From NCBI RefSeq assembly GCF_033807715.1, contig NC_084590.1:1770501-1834500 (forward strand): a DNA stretch of 64,000 nucleotides, written 5' to 3'. The DNA is from Cololabis saira (taxonomy: Eukaryota > Chordata > Actinopteri > Beloniformes > Belonidae). Numbering within the stretch: position 1 is the stretch's first letter; every line of letters begins with the position of its first letter. Below, piece by piece: positions 31,605 to 43,360 of this stretch. Under the pieces are notes generated by a model that was not told where the DNA came from, did not search any database, and saw only the letters and a program-made list of their open reading frames with translations. A program made the translations under genes and the position numbers.

Positions 31605-32480
31605 TTAAAATCAGTGCTATCAGACGATTAAAAAGATTAATCTAATTAATTACAGGATTTATAATTAATTAATCTTATTAATTGCATTTTAATCTCATAT
31701 CTGCTAAAGGTCCCCAAATAAAGAATTTGAATTCTAGGACATTGCCAAATTGCAGTGTATGACTAATCAATTGAATACACTAGGAAGAGAAGATTTGAAA
31801 TCCACATTTTTATTGGTGAAGTGTGTTTCATAAATGAAATTCAAAAGAAAAAATATCTTCCTGTTCAGTTGGTCGTGCATCTGTGCACGTTGGCCTGGGG
31901 GAGTGGTTCTAATACGGTTCGGTCATGACACCATTCCTTCTTGATCATCTTCCACGATTGAAATCGTCCTGCAATCAGCAGCAACCCACTTTGCCATTGA
32001 GTTTGTCAGTTTTTCTGTCGTGGCTTTGCTCCTTCGTTTCCCAGATTCTGCAAGCGTGAGTTGGCAAAGTGAGCTCACGCTAGCACTTAGTGCTGTGCGA
32101 TATTACGATATATATCTTAGTGTGACATAAAGATGTCTACCGTACGATATAACCCTCTATTGTTTATATTGTTAATTTATCACGTTACAAGTAACATTAC
32201 ACACGTTGTATTAACGCTAAATCGAACTGCTGCAACGTTAGTACTTTGCGGTAGCATTTTTACGTCACCCCAAAGTAGGGTTGAAGGATTTTTGAAAATA
32301 ATCTAATTGCGATTTTTTTCTTCAATATTGCGATTGCGATTGAATATGTGATTATTTTTTCAAGGTCCTGTTCTCATGTATTTTTTATATACACAAGCAA
32401 TAAATCAGTCTGTTTTATAATAAACAATGTCAGATTTATTCAAAGCACAGATTACAACAATAAAGAAAACAGATCTGTCT
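31605..32480. other. Degraded DNA-transposon ends
   Basis: Contains recognisable end-like pieces: GCTATCAGACGATTAAAAAG with TAATTAATT blocks near 31605-31700, TGCTGTGCGATATTACGATA near 32090-32165, and AATTGCGATTTTTTTCTTC near 32300. All three resemble ends of common fish DNA elements, but none has a partner end here. Confidence 0.35.
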
Positions 32481-32814
32481 TTACCTCTTTAACACGTCTA
32501 CACGAGTGTTATGGGTCGTTCTCTCTGAACCCAATCACACGACACCAAACCAGGTTAAACTTTAGCCAAAACGAGACGTAGTTTAATAGAAAAACACAGA
32601 AAAACTCCCACAGGGAACAAAAAAACCTTCCTCACAGGGAACTCAGAACTTCTTCACATAACTCAAAAATCACAAGGAGAAAAAAACCACCAGCAAACTA
32701 ACAAACAAAGCTGACAGAGTTAACAAAACGAACCAGCAATGAACAATTCGCAGCCCTGTTCTTTAAGCTCTCCTCCTGATGTGCTGATGAGCTGGTGTGG
32801 CTCACAGCGATTCA

Positions 32815-32930
32815 AGGCTGATTTATGGTTCCGAGTTACACCAACCCAGAGCTAGGCCGTAGGATACACGGCGACGCGCGCCGTATGGCGTAGCTCTGCG
32901 TCGATTTAACGCGGAACCATAATTCAGGCT
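32815..32930. mobile_element. PIF/Harbinger-like MITE, shortest copy
   Basis: AGGCTGATTTATGGTTCCGA to TTAACGCGGAACCATAATTC, then AGGCT. CACAGCG occurs near both flanks, but spaced differently on the two sides, so the target duplication is ambiguous. Confidence 0.7.
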
Positions 32931-33425
32931 CCACAGCGCGACTCCACTGTCCGCCGGCGCGCGCCCGGCTCCATCATACTCTGTATATGTGTTTTCAGAG
33001 CATAGTCATAGTACATTATCACTTTCTGAAATACTCAGACCAACCTGTCTGGGACTAAATGTCACACCAGTCAAATTACATCATAATCACTTAAACTTTT
33101 CTTCATTGTTCTGTTACTCAGTTTGAACTTCAACAGGTCACCTCGACCATAACTGCATGGCTAAATGCAATGAGCAAGATTATTTAACAAAGTGGTGAGT
33201 AAGTGTATATCTTATAGGTCAGTCTTCGCAAATTTTAATCACAGATATGAGGATTGAATCAGGCTTTCATGTGTGGCCATGAATGATGGCAGATGTATTT
33301 CCAAAGCAGAGAAAATCTTAACAGTTGTCACAAAAAGTACCACCAGCGTCTATGCAGCTTTGTTGGTTTTAAAAATCCTAACCAGTATCTCCTGAGATGG
33401 TGTGCTGGTCTTTTCAGGAGTAATT
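32931..33425. other. No feature recognised
   Basis: Non-coding spacer without recognisable repeat. Confidence 0.4.
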
Positions 33426-33433
33426 GGCCACGG

Positions 33434-34060
33434 TTACATGATGTTTTTTAATTCGGAATTAATTATTCAAAATTAAATAATTCCGAATTAAGCTATTTTC
33501 CGTCGAGTTTACATGGAAATAGTAATTCCGAATTGAGGTTTACATGGAAAACATGTTTGATGGTCTTTCTCCAATTCCTCTACAGGTCTGGGGGTTGGGA
33601 AGGTTCTGATTGGATAGGGGGGGGACCAGAAGTTAAACTACCGGAAGAAAAACTAACTTAGCCGCTACAACTTTGAAAAGCTTACAATTTTTTTTCGTGC
33701 CATCTGTTCTTTTAATGATTTCTATTTATTAAATAAATGTTCTCTGCTCTTGACCAGCGTTTACTGCTGCTGCCATTTTGAAACTTTGTTTGGAAAACCA
33801 GCCCAGTGGAATATAAGCGTCATGGAGACAGACGGGAGAGGGAACGAGCAGAAAGAAAGACCGGAATTCATTTAAACAGGAATGAGTGTAAACATGATCG
33901 CAGAATTATTCTATTTAAAATCGGAATAAACCAGCCACTTACTTCGGAATTCAGTTTAATTCGGGAATGGCCATTTAAATTCGGAATTAGGTGTTTATAT
34001 GGTAATTTTTTACTCATTTTAAATCAGATTTAATTTAAATTCTGAATTAAGAAGAAGGCA
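33434..34060. mobile_element. MITE with AATTCGGAATTA motifs
   Basis: TTACATGATG then multiple AATTCCGAATTA/AATTCGGAATTA palindromes cluster at both ends (33450-33530 and 33930-34050). The middle has GGTCTGGGGGTTGGGAAGGT. This is the pattern of a fish non-autonomous DNA element, but exact ends are uncertain. Confidence 0.5.
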
Positions 34061-34760
34061 ACGGGGCTGGTCCAGGCGTCTGTTATTGTATTTTAATACC
34101 AAACGGTGTACAGTACTGACACACAATTAACAACACGCTGCTCTGCACTCGGCTGGACGCACAGACGTAGAGCTGGTGTGGACATGACGGACACGTGAAG
34201 CAGTAGCTGCAGGTCTTATAAATGCACATGGCTTTAAGAGAAGTTGCTGGCTGCGCTTCAGTGAGTAGTCTGGTATTTGGCAGACATGTGCTTATGTAAA
34301 GCATCCTGTGTACCTGCCGGTTATCCTACACTTGGTTTTTGTCTTCATCCTGCCATTTCTAAATGCTGTCAGATGCAGATGGGATTTCAGCTTCATGCTG
34401 CTTTGGATGTTCTCATAAAATGAACAGATCTCCTCTAAGATTGACAAATCATGCTCAAAGACAAACTGTTGGTATCAACTGTCTCAGTCAAAACCATGAG
34501 TGAATTCTAACAGATATTTTCTTATTAGGACTTCTACTTAAGCTTCCCTGACTAAGTGTTAGGAATCAGCTTGAATATCTAGGTTAAATGCTTCCTCTTC
34601 CAGTAATTGCACAGTCACCCATAAATGTGGGCCTTGGAAAGAAATGAATCATTGCAATGTCTGTGAGGCTCAAAATAGTTATCTTCTCCTTATGTCTGCA
34701 AATCACAGGAATATGCATCACCTAAACACAAATCACTGTGAAAATAAGGAGTGTTACATG
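34061..34760. other. No feature recognised
   Basis: Unique-looking, mostly AT-rich sequence. Confidence 0.4.
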
Positions 34761-35459
34761 GCAACCCAGTCTCACAGGAAAACGTGGTACAGGCTACGTT
34801 GGTCCACATTGCAAAACGTGGCCAATGTTATGATTTGCCCTCCTAAAACGTGAGATGTGAACGCGTTCCGTGGCCCATTCATTTTAATAGGTTTCGTTAG
34901 GTTTCGATTCTGTCACGTGACTTTCAAGTTTTCGGCTGTGGAGGAAAAATAAAATTGCTGTCATTTCTTTGATTCTCGGTCTAAATTGCAATATTTTAAG
35001 ATAGTTTCGCCATGAAAATCAGATTTTATCATATTCATAGCAAGAAATATATTTCGGTTATTTTACCCTCATTTAATGGATCTTATTGACAGAAATGTAT
35101 GAACCATGTGCTTGTTTTACTTCCTTTGAGTAATAAAACCACCAATTCTCTTGCATGGCCCCGTTATTAAAATATATGCCAGGCCCAGTGCTTAATTTGT
35201 AAAGTGGGAGGTCCCGGAGCGCAGAGGTTGAGTGGCTCCGTTGCGAGAGAAAAAAAACACACACACACTGTTGAACTGTCCGTTTTGACGTTAACAGCGA
35301 TTTTCACAATGATATCTGCAACATTTCTTAAGGCAGAAACACCACTGTATCCTTGTTAATTACACAACATTAGTGGGTTAATTTCCTGCACATCAATTTT
35401 CATGTTTTTCCCTTCCCCGATTGTGAGAAAGAAAGAGTTGTTTTACGCTGAGAGCATCA

Positions 35460-35492
35460 CTCCCCTTTAGGAGGGAAGAAACCTGGACCAGG
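35460..35492 (-). repeat. Inverted 33-bp piece of the L2 tail at the LINE's 5' end
   Basis: CTCCCCTTTAGGAGGGAAGA then AACCTGGACCAGG is the reverse complement of a stretch in the 3' untranslated region of the family. It matches better to the GGTCCAGGTTTC variant (20090-20120) than to this LINE's own tail (40468-40492). It lies directly at the 5' junction, so it was probably added by template switching or belongs to an older fragment. Confidence 0.7.
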
Positions 35493-35764
35493 CTTGCTCT
35501 TGCGTGCTTGCTGATTGGGTAACGTACTGCGTCACGCATCGCGTCACTTCCTGGTGTTGCGGTCTGTTGCTCCTGCACGGCGTGCAGGCACAGATCTCTC
35601 CCGACTTTTTTGTCTTAAACTTAGACTGTTTTCTGGTAAAATAGCACTATATCTGGTACATTACTGTCTTTATTTCAACACTCGCTCATTTTCTCTTCCG
35701 TAACTTTCACTGTCACCAATCACCAATACATTTTCTGTCCGTTAGCCTCCGTTAGCATCTTAGC

Positions 35765-36637
35765 ATGGGCTCTCCGTCTCCCACCGTTTCACCTCTTTGC
35801 TGCTCAGTGTGTGAAATGTTTAGTTATTCCTCTGCCTCCTTTAGTGAAGACGGTAAGTGCTTAAAATGTAGTTTATTTACAGGGCTGGAGGCGAGGCTCA
35901 GTCAGTTAGAGGTCCGGTTCTGCCAATTTGACCATAGTCCGATAGCCTCCTCAGCTAACCAGGCTAAGCTAGCGGCGGACCGGCCCATAGCAGCTGAGGG
36001 TAGCCGCTCCCCTGCAGCTCCCGAGCAGCCGGCCAGTCAGGACCGGTGGGTGACGGTTCGGGGGAAGCGTAGTAAAGGGCTCACGGAACACCACCACCCG
36101 CTTCACGTGTCTAACCGATTTTCCCCACTCAGCGACACACCCGTTGAGAAGCCGACCCTGGTGATTGGCGACTCCATAGTCAGACATGTGAAGCCGACTC
36201 CAGAGACCATAGTTAGGTGTATCCCGGGGGCCAGAGCGGGCGACATAGAAGCAAATTTGAAGCTACTGGCAAAGGGTAATCGTAAATATGGTAAAGTTAT
36301 CATCCATGTCGGAGCTAACGACTCCCGTCTTCGCCAGTCGGAAGTAACCAGAATGAATATTGTCTCGGTGTGTAACTTCGCTAAAACCATGTCGGACTCC
36401 GTAGGTTTCTCTGGCCCCCTCCCCAATCTGACCAGCGATGACATGTTTAGTCGCATGCTCTCGCTCCGTCGCTGGTTGTATCGGTGGTGTTCAGAAAACG
36501 ACGTGGCCTTTATTGACAATTGGGAAACGTTCTGGGGAAAGCCCGGTCTGATTAGAAGAGACGGCATTCATCCCACCCGGGATGGTGCTGCTCTTGTCTC
36601 TAGTAATTTGGCCTGTTTCATTAGACCCTCTCCCTGA
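35765..36637 (+). CDS. L2 LINE ORF1: zinc-ribbon-like N-terminus and SGNH/GDSL esterase-like domain
   Basis: 290 residues. Cysteines at 12/13, 16, 32 and 35 form a small CxxC...CxxC module, followed by a short heptad-like helix ([10 protein letters not shown]). The C-terminal half is an SGNH hydrolase-like domain: GDS at 135-137 ([10 protein letters not shown]), the block with HVGANDSR, and a final [12 protein letters not shown] carrying the expected Asp/His pair. Esterase-type ORF1 proteins are known in CR1/L2 LINEs, including zebrafish L2 copies, where they bind nucleic acid or membranes and help assemble the retrotransposition particle. The frame is intact, ends 21 bases before ORF2, and its catalytic residues look preserved. 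Confidence 0.85.
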   Translation: MGSPSPTVSPLCCSVCEMFSYSSASFSEDGKCLKCSLFTGLEARLSQLEVRFCQFDHSPIASSANQAKLAADRPIAAEGSRSPAAPEQPASQDRWVTVRGKRSKGLTEHHHPLHVSNRFSPLSDTPVEKPTLVIGDSIVRHVKPTPETIVRCIPGARAGDIEANLKLLAKGNRKYGKVIIHVGANDSRLRQSEVTRMNIVSVCNFAKTMSDSVGFSGPLPNLTSDDMFSRMLSLRRWLYRWCSENDVAFIDNWETFWGKPGLIRRDGIHPTRDGAALVSSNLACFIRPSP

Positions 36638-36658
36638 CATCGCAGGGTCCAGGCCAGG

Positions 36659-39600
36659 ATGCAGAGCTGTAGTTTAACACACTTCTCTGGACCAACGCCT
36701 GCCAACAAAACTATAAGATTACATGATGTAACTGGTAACTCTAACCAGGTGCCTAGCAAAATAGAAGTAGTTGCAGTTCCCCGCCCTCCACTAGTTCACC
36801 AGGTGCGGCGTTATAGAGGCGTTAACCAAAATAATCTTGTAAAAATTAAAACCAATGCACATTTGGTACCAATAAGAGACCAAAAAATTAGATGCGGACT
36901 ACTAAATATACGATCGTTAAGCTCCAAGTCTCTGTTAGTAAACGATATAATTACAGAGAGCAGGAGTGATGTTTTCTGCTTAACAGAAACATGGTTACAG
37001 GATGAAGAGTATGTTAGTTTGAATGAATCAACTCCGCCCGGCTACTTTAATCATCACATTCCTAGAAACACGGGCCGGGGCGGAGGAGTCGCAGCAATTT
37101 ATAACTCCAGTCTCCAAACAAAAATTGAACCTAAGTGCAATCATAATACGTTTGAAAGCCTCACGCTTAGTCTGAAATTTCCGAGCTGGAAATCAGAGAA
37201 GCCAGTTGTGTTAGTGGTAGTGTATCGGCCCCCTGCTGGCGCTTATCTAGAGTTTTTGTCTGAATTTTCAGATTTCCTTTCTGGATTATTGATCAGTACA
37301 GATAAATTCATCATAGTGGGTGATTTTAATATTCATATGGATGTTGAAAGCGATAATCTTAAATTAGCTTTCAATTCTCTTCTAGAATCAATGGGTATCT
37401 CACAAAAAGTGGACGGGCCGACGCATTGTTTTGGTCATACTCTCGATCTCGTTCTCACCTACGGTGTTGAAACTGATGGTCTGTTGGTGTCACCTGTTAA
37501 CTCCCTTTTATCCGACCATTATTTAATAACGTTGGAATTGAATGTTGTTGATGTTGAAGTGCAGGGCAGGAGGTATTATTTTAGCAGATGTTTGCCTGAT
37601 GAAGCTATTGCTAAATTTAAGGAGACCATTGCTCATCTTGCGACAGTGGAAAATAGTGAAGCCTCGACTGAAGCAATAGAGGCCAGTGACCTGGGTTCTA
37701 CCTCTGATGTTGATGTTGATTTTCTTGTTAGTAACACTGCTGATCTGTTGCACTCAGCTTTAGATGAAGTTGCTCCTTTGAAAAGGAGGGTTTCTAGCCA
37801 CAGGAGCTTAACTCCCTGGTACAATTCAGATATTCGCATGTTGAAACAAAGCGTGCGTAAAATAGAAAGGAAGTGGCACTCTTGTAAGTCTGTAGACTCT
37901 TATCGTGAATGGAAAGATATTCTAATAGTATATAAAAAAGCCATTCGCAAAGCAAGAACAGCTTATTATTCAACGTTGATAGAGGATAACAAAAGTAACC
38001 CACGTTTTCTGTTCAGCACTGTAGCCAGGCTGACAAAGAGTCACAGCTCTGTGGAGCCGTGTATTCCTGCAGCTCTCAGTAGTGAGGACTTTATGAGCTT
38101 CTTTAACAGTAAAATCACGAGAATTAGAGAAGAAATCAACCAGCCGGTTGTGGGCGTTTCTTCAGCTTTAGCGACTTCCCTAGGCTCTGACTTGTCTCTA
38201 GACTGTTTTGATCCTATAGACCTCCCTGAGCTGACTTCACTCGTTAATAGAGCTAAGTCAACCACATGTATGTTAGACCCCATCCCGACTCGACTATTCA
38301 AAAATGTTTTTTCTCTTATTGGTGTGACAATACTGGACCAAATCAACCTATCCCTAAGCTTAGGATATGTACCACAGGTTTTCAAAGTGGCAGTAATTAA
38401 ACCTTTACTTAAAAAACCTTCCCTTGACTCAGACACCTTAGCTAATTATAGGCCAATTTCTAACCTTCCATTTGTATCTAAAATTCTGGAAAAGGCAGTT
38501 TCAAGCCAGTTATGTGAATATTTGTATAGAAATGATCTGTTTGAAGTCTTTCAGTCAGGGTTCAGAATGCATCATAGCACAGAGACAGCACTGGTTCGAG
38601 TTACGAATGACCTTCTTATGGCCTCAGATAAGGGACTAGTGTCCATACTGGTTCTACTGGACCTCAGTGCTGCTTTTGACACTGTTGATCATGGCATTTT
38701 ACTGCACAGGTTAGAGCATGTTGTTGGGAATAAAGGGACAGCTCTACGTTGGTTTAAATCATATCTATCTGACAGGTTCCAGTTTGTTCATGTACATGAG
38801 GTTTCTTCAGAACAGTCGAGGGTCTGTTATGGTGTTCCGCAGGGTTCAGTGCTAGGGCCAATCTTGTTTAGTTTATACATGCAGCCCTTGGGAAGTATAA
38901 TCCAGAATCACGGCATACACTTTCATTGTTATGCTGATGATACGCAGCTCTACTTGTCTATGAAGCCGGATGAAACAGAACCGTTAGTTAAACTTCAGGC
39001 ATGTCTTAGGGACATCAAGGACTGGATGTCCAGAAATGTCTTGCTTCTAAATTCAGATAAAACAGAGGTTATCATTCTTGGTCCAGAGCATCTTAGGAAG
39101 GGATTAGATGGTGTTGCGATGGCTTCCAGTGCAACTGTGAGAAACCTTGGTGTTGTTTTCGATCAGGATTTGTCGTTTAAACCATATGTTAATCAGGTTT
39201 GTAAAATAGCGTTTTTCCATCTCCGTAATATTGCAAAAATTAGGAAAATCCTCTCGCAGAGGGATGCAGAAAAACTAGTTCATGCGTTTGTATCTTCTAG
39301 ACTGGATTACTGTAATGTGTTGTTAGCAGGATGTCCAAGTAATTTGCTGAATAGGCTCCAGCTGATCCAGAATGCAGCAGCATGAGTACTGACAGGAATC
39401 AGCAGGAGAGACCACGTCTCTCCAGTGTTAGCGTTGCTCCATTGGCTACCTGTAAAATTCAGAATTCAATTTAAAATTTTATTACTTGCATATAAAGCCC
39501 AAAACGGCTTAGCTCCGCAGTATTTACAAGATTTGATAGTGCCTTATGTTCCTGGCCTAGCTCTCCGCTCCCAGGGTGCAGGTTTACTCGTAGTTCCTAG

Positions 39601-39751
39601 AGTATCTAAATGTAGATTTGGAGGGCGGGCGTTCTGCTATCAGGCACCATTACTTTGGAACCAACTTCCAATCTGGGTTAAGGAGGCTGACACCACCTCC
39701 ACCTTTAAAACTAAACTTAAAACATTTCTGTTTAGTAAAGCTTATAGTTAG
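36659..39751 (+). pseudogene. L2 LINE ORF2: endonuclease and reverse transcriptase, one nonsense codon
   Basis: Apurinic-type endonuclease comes first ([30 protein letters not shown], and the LLSDHYLI catalytic Ser-Asp-His). The reverse transcriptase follows ([60 protein letters not shown], and the active-site YADDTQLY near 38937). After thumb-like sequence the frame meets a TGA at 39383-39385 and continues in the same frame to 39751 (LALLHWLPVKFRIQFK...KTFLFSKAYS), the conserved C-terminal end. About 1030 codons in total. The single stop is where an arginine CGA is expected, which a CpG transition would turn into TGA. No frameshift is seen. Confidence 0.88.
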
Positions 39752-40584
39752 TGTTTAGTAAACCTCTAGCTGGTGTTGGTAAATCTCTAGGTAGTGTAAA
39801 CTTTAGTGTGTTAGAGTCAGTAGTCATAGTCGCAGCTATAGAACAAAACTATAATAGTTAGTCTCAAATATAGCTTCGCGGTAGATATGCTGCTATAGGC
39901 TTATGCTGCAGGGGGGCACCGACATGATCCGCTGGGCGGTGCCTCTCACCCTTCTTCTCCTCTCCTTTTTCCTGTCTCTCTTCTCCATTACCATTTTTAT
40001 TTATTGTAAATATCTCATAGCTATCATTTTTGTCCATCGTTCCTGTAGTTTCTTGTGCCGGCCCCCCTTTTTTCTCTTTTGTGTATGTTTGCAGGCCGGA
40101 GCCTCAGGAGCTGCGTTCTGGCCTGTGTTCCCGGCCCTCCCCCCCCCTCTGATCATCCCATTGCTTCTTCCACCTGCCTACGTGGATGTCTGCTGTTGCT
40201 GCTTCCGCCTGCCTGCACCCCCCCCCCCCCCCCCTCTGGTCATCCCGCTACTCCTTCCACATGACTGTTGTGTGCTGCTGACGCCCCCCCCCCTCTGGTC
40301 ATCCCGCTGCTGCTTCCACATGACTGTTGTGTGCTGCTGACGCCCCCCACCCCACCTCTGGTCATCCCGCTGCTGCTTCCACCTGCCTGCTGTGTGCTGT
40401 CGACGTCCCTGACTCCCCCAGTCTGGCCTTCGGCAGGAGGGTCCCCCCTTGTGAGCCTGGTCCTGCTCAAGGTTTCTTCCCTCCTAAAGGGGAGTTTTTC
40501 CTTGCCACTGTTTGGCTTAAGGCTTTTCTCCCACTAAGGGAGTTTTTACCTGCCATTGTTTATGTAATAATTGCTCGGGGGTTT

Positions 40585-40631
40585 ATGTTTATGTTTATGT
40601 TTATGTTTATGTTTATGTTTATGTTTATGTT
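40585..40631 (+). repeat. TTTATG hexamer run inside the L2 3' untranslated region
   Basis: About eight copies of TTTATG followed by TTCATG. Other tails in the window have a single GTTTATGTTCATG. Confidence 0.95.
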
Positions 40632-40788
40632 CATGTTCTGTATCTCTGGAAAGCGTCTAGAGACAACATCTGTTGTATTAGACGCTATATAAATAAAATT
40701 GAATTGAATTGAATTGAATTAAAATTGAATCATGCCAGCCAATCAGAATCCTGGAAAAAAACATCAACAAATGACACGTGTAACTTCC

Positions 40789-40930
40789 AGGCTGATTTAT
40801 GGTTCCGCGTTACACCAACGCAGAGCCTACGGCGTAGGGTACACTGCGACGCACACCGTACGGCGCGCATCGCCGCGTACCCTACGCCGTAGGCTCTGCG
40901 TCAATTTAACGCCGGACCATAATTCAGGCT
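40789..40930. mobile_element. PIF/Harbinger-like MITE in the left palindrome arm
   Basis: Starts AGGCTGATTTATGGTTCCGC and ends ACCATAATTCAGGCT, with the GCGCATCGCCGCGTACCC hairpin core. The opposite arm has the same insertion at 43219-43360, so it predates formation of the palindrome or was copied between arms. Confidence 0.75.
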
Positions 40931-41096
40931 TTACTTCCAAGACGGGAGGAGAGTCTTTCGTTTGGAGTGACAGAGAAGTGGAGTTACTTTTAAGTGTGAC
41001 TTTAGAATATTAAACAGGTAAAATACAAGAAAATATTGACGATGGCCAAACTCAGAATCCTGGAAAAAACATCAACAAATGACACGTGTAACTTCC

Positions 41097-41142
41097 AGGC
41101 TGATTTATGGTTCTGCGTTACACCAACGCAGAGCCTACGGCG
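41097..41142. mobile_element. Truncated PIF-like MITE, left arm
   Basis: AGGCTGATTTATGGTTCTGC, then the CGCAGAGCCTACGGCG stem, cut off at GGAAGTGATACTAG. It lies in a repeat of the sequence that precedes the 40789 copy (CACGTGTAACTTCC), so a segmental duplication produced it. Its mirror copy is 43003-43053. Confidence 0.65.
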
Positions 41143-41176
41143 GAAGTGATACTAGTAGCCGATTGGCCGATATGTG

Positions 41177-41177
<1 letters not shown>

Positions 41178-41233
<56 letters not shown>

Positions 41234-41267
41234 TTCATCATCTTCATCATCATCACCTTGATCACCT

Positions 41268-41315
<48 letters not shown>

Positions 41316-41590
41316 CCTTGATCACCTTCATCATCACCATCACCTCATCAACATCACCACCATAATCATCATCATCACCTTCATCATCATCATCACCTTC
41401 ATCATCATCATCTTCATCATCATCACCTTCATCATCATCATCATCATCTTCATCATCACCATCATCATCACCATCCTCATCACCTTCATCATCATCATCG
41501 TCATCATCATTATCACCACCATAATCATCATCATCATCATCATCATCATCACCTTCATCATCATCGTCGTCGTCACCACCATCATCATCA
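41178..41590 (+). repeat. ATC/CAT trinucleotide repeat with higher-order pattern, left arm
   Basis: About 410 bp of CAT with scattered CTT, CAC and GTC interruptions (for example CATCACCTTGATCACCTTCA and CACCACCATAATCATC). The complementary array is 42226-42972 in the right arm. His-, Ile- and Met-rich frames across it are not genes. Confidence 0.95.
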
Positions 41591-41616
41591 GTCAAGTCAA
41601 ATTGCACGCGCGAGGT

Positions 41617-42005
41617 CCAGTCTCCCAGCTCAAAGCGTTAGTGAATTATTCAAAAAACACACAAAAAAGGCCCGAAAAAGGCACCACACACGGTGACCTT
41701 TGGCACTTCCGAAGGTCGCATGGGTCTGGACCTCGGCACAGTGGATGACAGTAACCCTCCTGATACAAAGTCTAGAATTTCAGCCTCTTAGCTCAAAGCG
41801 TTAGTGAACTATGCAAAAAAAGACACAAAATAGTCTTCGCAGCCCGAAAAGCAACAGACGCGGTGACCTTTGACACTTCCGAAGGTCACACAGATCTGAA
41901 AATCTGCACAGTGGATTAAAGTCACCTCCTGATACAGAGTCTAAAATTTCAGCCTCCTAGCTCAAAGTGAACTGTTCAAAAATAGACACGAAATAGGCCT
42001 CATAA
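41617..42005 (+). repeat. About 165-bp tandem duplication in the palindrome spacer
   Basis: The block with AGCTCAAAGCGTTAGTGAA, GGTGACCTTTGGCACTTCCG and TCCTGATACAAAGTCTAGAA is followed by a second copy from 41789 and a partial third from 41958, each diverged. Probably internal sequence of the AAAGCTGCAAGCAGCGATG element type. Confidence 0.7.
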
Positions 42006-42179
42006 CAATACATAACAAACCTCCTGTGCCTACTGAGCATTAATAACATGTCATAATCGAAGGAGAACTAATTAAAACGGATGTCCTTAACATGAACCTA
42101 TTGTATTATTGAATTATCAAGGACACTTTCGTGTTTTTGTGTTTAGAAATGTTAAAATAGTTATATATAAATATAAATT

Positions 42180-42225
42180 AAAGCTGCAAGCAGCGATGAA
42201 CGGGACCTCGCGCGTGCAATTTGAC
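42180..42225 (+). repeat. End of the AAAGCTGCAAGCAGCGATGA element type
   Basis: ATTAAAGCTGCAAGCAGCGA then TGAACGGGACCTCGCGCGTG matches, inverted, the right end of the element at 57719-58752. The inner part (GACCTCGCGCGTGCAATTTG) is mirrored at 41590-41616, so only part of this end belongs to the palindrome arm. Confidence 0.65.
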
Positions 42226-42464
42226 TTGACTGATGATGAGGGTGGTGGTGACGACGACGATGACGACGATGATGATGAAGGTGATGATGATGATGATGAT
42301 GATTATGGTGGTGATAATGATGATGATGAAGGTGATGAGGATGGTGATGATGATGGTGATGGTGATGAAGATGATGATGAAGATGATGATGATGATGAAG
42401 GTGATGATGATGATGATGATGATGAAGGTGATGATGATGATTATGGTGGTGATGATGATGAAGG

Positions 42465-42498
<34 letters not shown>

Positions 42499-42662
42499 GG
42501 TGATGGTGATGATGATGATGATGATGATGGTGATGGTGGTGATGATGATGATGAAGGTGATCAAGGTGATGATGATGATGAAGATGATGAAGATGATGAT
42601 GATGATGGTGGTGATGATGGTGGTGGTGATGATGGTGGTGGTGATGATGATGATGATGAAGG

Positions 42663-42696
<34 letters not shown>

Positions 42697-42881
42697 GGTG
42701 ATGATGATGATTATGGTGGTGATGATGATGAAGGTGATGATGATGATGATGATGATGATGAAGGTGATCAAGGTGATGGTGATGATGATGATGGTGATGG
42801 TGGTGATGATGATGATGAAGGTGATCAAGGTGATGATGATGATGATGAAGATGATCAAGGTGATGATGGTGGTGATGATGG

Positions 42882-42924
<43 letters not shown>

Positions 42925-42929
42925 GAAGG

Positions 42930-42960
<31 letters not shown>

Positions 42961-42972
42961 AATGATGATGAT
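42226..42972 (+). repeat. GAT trinucleotide repeat with higher-order pattern, right arm
   Basis: About 750 bp of GAT with periodic GGT, GAA and TAT changes. A block GATTATGGTGGTGATGATGA then TGAAGGTGAT recurs at about 42300, 42440 and 42710. It is almost twice as long as its left-arm partner, so the two arms expanded unequally. The 301-codon Asp-rich frame at 42109-43014 is a by-product. Confidence 0.95.
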
Positions 42973-43002
42973 CACATATCGGCCAATCGGCTACTAGTAT
43001 CA

Positions 43003-43053
43003 CTTCCGCTGTAGGCTCTGCGTTGGTGTAACGCAGAACCATAAATCAGCCTG
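43003..43053. mobile_element. Truncated PIF-like MITE, right arm
   Basis: Mirror image of 41097-41142: CTGTAGGCTCTGCGTTGGTG then CAGAACCATAAATCAGCCT. Confidence 0.65.
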
Positions 43054-43218
43054 GAAGTTACACGTGTCATTTGTTGATGTTTTTTCCAGGATTCTGAGTT
43101 TGGCCACCGTCAATATTTTCTTGTATTTTACCTGTTTAATATTCTAAAGTCACACTTAAAAGTAACTCCACTTCTCTGTCACTCCAAACGAAAGACTCTC
43201 CTCCCGTCTTGGAAGTAA

Positions 43219-43360
43219 AGCCTGAATTATGGTCCCGCATTAAATCGACGCAGAGCCTACGGCGTAGGGTACGCGGCGATGCGCGCCGTACGGTGTGCGT
43301 CGCCGCGTCCCCTACGCCGTAGGCTCTGCGTTGGTGTAACGCGGAACCATAAATCAGCCT
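43219..43360. mobile_element. PIF/Harbinger-like MITE in the right palindrome arm
   Basis: Mirror of 40789-40930, from AGCCTGAATTATGGTCCCGC to GGAACCATAAATCAGCCT. Core GGCGATGCGCGCCGTACGG. A few substitutions separate the two arms. Confidence 0.75.

Larger units (their letters stand above)
35460..40728 (+). mobile_element. Nearly complete L2-clade LINE
   Basis: A 5.3-kb non-LTR retrotransposon: CpG-rich 5' untranslated region (35493-35764), ORF1 (35765-36637), ORF2 (36659-39751 with one internal stop), long 3' untranslated region with C-rich blocks and a TTTATG hexamer run (40585-40630), and a GAATT-repeat tail. ATCA flanks it (35456-35459 and 40729-40732). The uninserted sequence GAGAGCATCATGCCAGCC is preserved in the opposite arm of the host palindrome (complement of 43409-43426). 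At least six tail fragments of this family occur in the window. The lack of decay suggests a recent insertion. Confidence 0.9.

Noticed and set aside
41107..41748. 213-codon His/Ile-rich frame
   Set aside because: Created by the CAT array in the left palindrome arm.
42109..43014. 301-codon Asp-rich open frame and its His-rich and Ile-rich antisense frames
   Set aside because: They are read-through of the GAT triplet array; no other domain, and all frames are open because of the repeat.
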